DNA from: Deinococcus sp.
GTDB taxonomy: Bacteria > Deinococcota > Deinococci > Deinococcales > Deinococcaceae
Reading direction: 5' to 3'
Length of the DNA: 24,370 nt
NCBI RefSeq assembly: GCF_025362455.1
Contig: NZ_JANYGJ010000112.1
Location: 1 to 24,370, forward strand
Under the pieces are notes generated by a model. That model searched no databases, had not been told where the DNA came from, and was given only the letters and a program-made list of their open reading frames with translations. Made by a program: the position numbers and the translations under genes. Shown in pieces: positions 22,700 to 24,370 of this stretch (position 1 is the stretch's first letter; each line of letters begins with the position of its first letter).

Positions 22700-24370
22700 T
22701 CAGGCCGTGTACCCCCCAGACAGCGGCACTTCCCGCGCCTGGCCCAGCGAGACCAGCATCTCCAGCACTTCCTCGGTGGTGCTGGCCCGCACGCCCCTGA
22801 AAGCCCTGGCGACCTGCTGCGGCGTCAGGGGCCGACCCCCGGCACGCAGCAGTTGCCGCACCGCCTGCGACTGCTCGGCGAGGCGTTTGGGGAACATCGG
22901 CAGCTTGGCGGCGGCGATTTCGGCCTCGTCGGCAGCCAGCAGGCCCTCCTGACCCTTCCAGTTGGGGTTCTGGTAGGCCGGGCGCAGGTAGTTGACGATC
23001 TCCGAACGCTCCTCGGCGGCGCGAACGGTGTTCAAAGCCGCCAGCCGGGCCAGCACCTCCGGCGTGGGCAAATCAAAGGGCCAGCCATACGCTTCGGCCA
23101 CCAGCCCGTCAAGGTCATCGTGCAGGCCCCGGAGGGTGCTCACCAGGCCCCGGCTGTGCGCATCCTGCTCGGCGGCGCTCAGCTCGGCGCCGGAGCGCAG
23201 CTTCTCCAGCACGTTGTACAGCCCGGTCATGCTCAGGTCGGGGTGCAGTGCTAGCCGGGCCTTGCGGTGGTCGTCCAGGGCCTGCGCTCCCTCACGGATG
23301 GCGCGTTGCTGGGCGGCGGTGACAGTAGGGAAGGGGAACGTCTCGAAGCAGCGGGTCTTGTTGTAGCGGGGACGGTCTTCCAGCGTGCCGCCCTGCGCCA
23401 GTGACCAGACCACATGCACCCGGCTGCTGAGCACCCCCAGCACGTAGGCGTCGTCATGGGCGATCACGATCAACGCATCATCGGGCAGGATGACGGCCTC
23501 AAGAAACTGGAAGACGCGGTGTTTGCTTGTCGCCACGGTGGCGATGTAGCGGGGCAGGCCGTCCAGAGCCGGGCGGAAGGCGCTGCGGGCCTCACCGAAA
23601 ATCCACCAGTTGTCCCGGTAGCTGGCCCGGTTGTTCTGGTCGCGCTCCGGCTTCACCGTCAGCTTGACGTGCTGGTAGACCTCTGGGAAGCGCTGGAAGA
23701 CATCAGCTTCAGACAGACCGAACAGGTCGATGACCATGACGCCGCGTGACTGGGCCATCAGATCGCGGCCATTGCGGTACTCACGGATGTGCTTCTCAAG
23801 GCCATCAATCCGGCCCAAACCGAGTGCGGCGGCCTCTTCGCGGGTCACGATGAATCCAGCGCCCATGAGCTGCACTCCCCGGCTGCTGATGTCAGCGTTG
23901 GCCTCCAGCTCCACCGCCCCTGTCGTATCGGCGCCCACCGTCAGATCAGCATTGATGCGCCCTGTTTCCTCCACCGTCACCACGCTGTATTCGCCGTTTT
24001 CGCCGGACTGCTCGCTCACCACCCGCTCGATGACGCCTTCGCGCTGCCCGCGCCCCACGACGGTCATGGCGATTCGCACCGCCGCGCCGCCCTGCTCGTC
24101 CACCCAGGGATGATCCGGCACGGCGTAGAGAAGGCTCAGCTTGCCGCCGCTCAGCACCTCTTCGATCACCCGGCGGTTGAAGGTCTGCTTGATGCTGTTG
24201 GTGGTCACGAACCCGAAGCGGCGCAGGCTCCGCAAACTCATCAGTTGGGCGGCCTTGAACCACCAGTACATCACGAAATCGGCGCTGTCCGGCACGCCCG
24301 CGTGGTGCTTGCTGATCTTGTAGGTGCCGCGTAAAGCCCTGGTATAGCCCTCTCCCAAGGTGTCCTGTAG
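22700..24370 (-). CDS. MmeI-like type II restriction-modification enzyme, N-terminus beyond window
   Basis: The last 556 codons of a large minus-strand gene. In complete family members (about 900 residues) an endonuclease and a helical spacer come first, then an adenine methyltransferase, then a target-recognition domain. Here the sequence starts inside the methyltransferase (ADFVMYWWFKAAQL, RRFGFVTTNSIKQTFNRRVIEE). The recognition region follows (about 180-400), with FIVTREEAAAL, EYRNGRDLMAQSRGVMVIDLFG, RYIATVATSKHRVFQFL and the MmeI-type FPTVTAAQQRAI. The last 100 residues include a predicted winged helix (LTPQQVARAFRGVRASTTEEVLEMLVSLG). The catalytic NPPY/F motif and any nuclease motif lie outside the window, so it may be a full nuclease or a stand-alone methylase. 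It ends 10 bp from the fold-back element. Confidence 0.8.
   Translation of the reverse strand, partial: LQDTLGEGYTRALRGTYKISKHHAGVPDSADFVMYWWFKAAQLMSLRSLRRFGFVTTNSIKQTFNRRVIEEVLSGGKLSLLYAVPDHPWVDEQGGAAVRIAMTVVGRGQREGVIERVVSEQSGENGEYSVVTVEETGRINADLTVGADTTGAVELEANADISSRGVQLMGAGFIVTREEAAALGLGRIDGLEKHIREYRNGRDLMAQSRGVMVIDLFGLSEADVFQRFPEVYQHVKLTVKPERDQNNRASYRDNWWIFGEARSAFRPALDGLPRYIATVATSKHRVFQFLEAVILPDDALIVIAHDDAYVLGVLSSRVHVVWSLAQGGTLEDRPRYNKTRCFETFPFPTVTAAQQRAIREGAQALDDHRKARLALHPDLSMTGLYNVLEKLRSGAELSAAEQDAHSRGLVSTLRGLHDDLDGLVAEAYGWPFDLPTPEVLARLAALNTVRAAEERSEIVNYLRPAYQNPNWKGQEGLLAADEAEIAAAKLPMFPKRLAEQSQAVRQLLRAGGRPLTPQQVARAFRGVRASTTEEVLEMLVSLGQAREVPLSGGYTA

Overview
The window looks like part of a plasmid or secondary replicon of a Deinococcus-type bacterium. 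This is inferred, not proven. The DNA is very GC-rich, with sharp AT-rich islands around the replication and partition genes. Two promoters sit so close to their start codons that the mRNAs would be nearly leaderless, which is common in Deinococcus. The protein types (RPA-type initiator, small ParA with a ribbon-helix-helix partner, DUF2325 protein) also fit. No rRNA, tRNA, CRISPR array or complete insertion sequence was seen.

Layout. (1) 1-2723, minus strand: a PAP2 phosphatase, an OmpR-type response regulator and a sensor kinase in one operon; the kinase runs off the left edge. A membrane-protein gene remnant follows (2863-2991). (2) 3016-6678, minus strand: a zinc aldehyde/alcohol dehydrogenase, a sorbitol/xylitol-type dehydrogenase and NagA (GlcNAc-6-phosphate deacetylase). 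(3) 6844-10660: a replicon core. It has twelve same-direction 21-bp iterons, an AT-rich palindromic segment, the initiator gene, then parA with a ribbon-helix-helix partner on the opposite strand, and a cluster of AAAAGTAT-type inverted sites that may be the centromere. (4) 10844-19593, plus strand: a FadR-type regulator, then two peptide/nickel-type ABC importer sets in mirror order (binding protein, B, C / C, B, binding protein), then an acetamidase/formamidase. No ATPase gene is present. A convergent ArsR-type regulator with a large uncharacterised C-terminal domain follows (19648-20640). (5) 20641-24370: a repeat-rich gene-free stretch, a DUF2325 protein, a 254-bp fold-back element resembling a MITE, and the C-terminal part of an MmeI-like restriction-modification enzyme that runs off the right edge.

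How the parts work together. The centre should keep the replicon copied and segregated. The large plus-strand operon probably imports amide- or peptide-like solutes and hydrolyses a small amide in the cytoplasm, with ATPases supplied from elsewhere. The left arm handles sugar alcohols and amino sugars and carries an envelope-stress type two-component system.

The most unusual general feature is the number of short tandem duplications. Inside genes the units are 12 or 15 bp and stay in frame (sorbitol dehydrogenase, NagA, the partition partner, the ArsR-type regulator). Between genes the units are 14, 15, 17 and 21 bp. This suggests an active local duplication process filtered by selection on reading frame.
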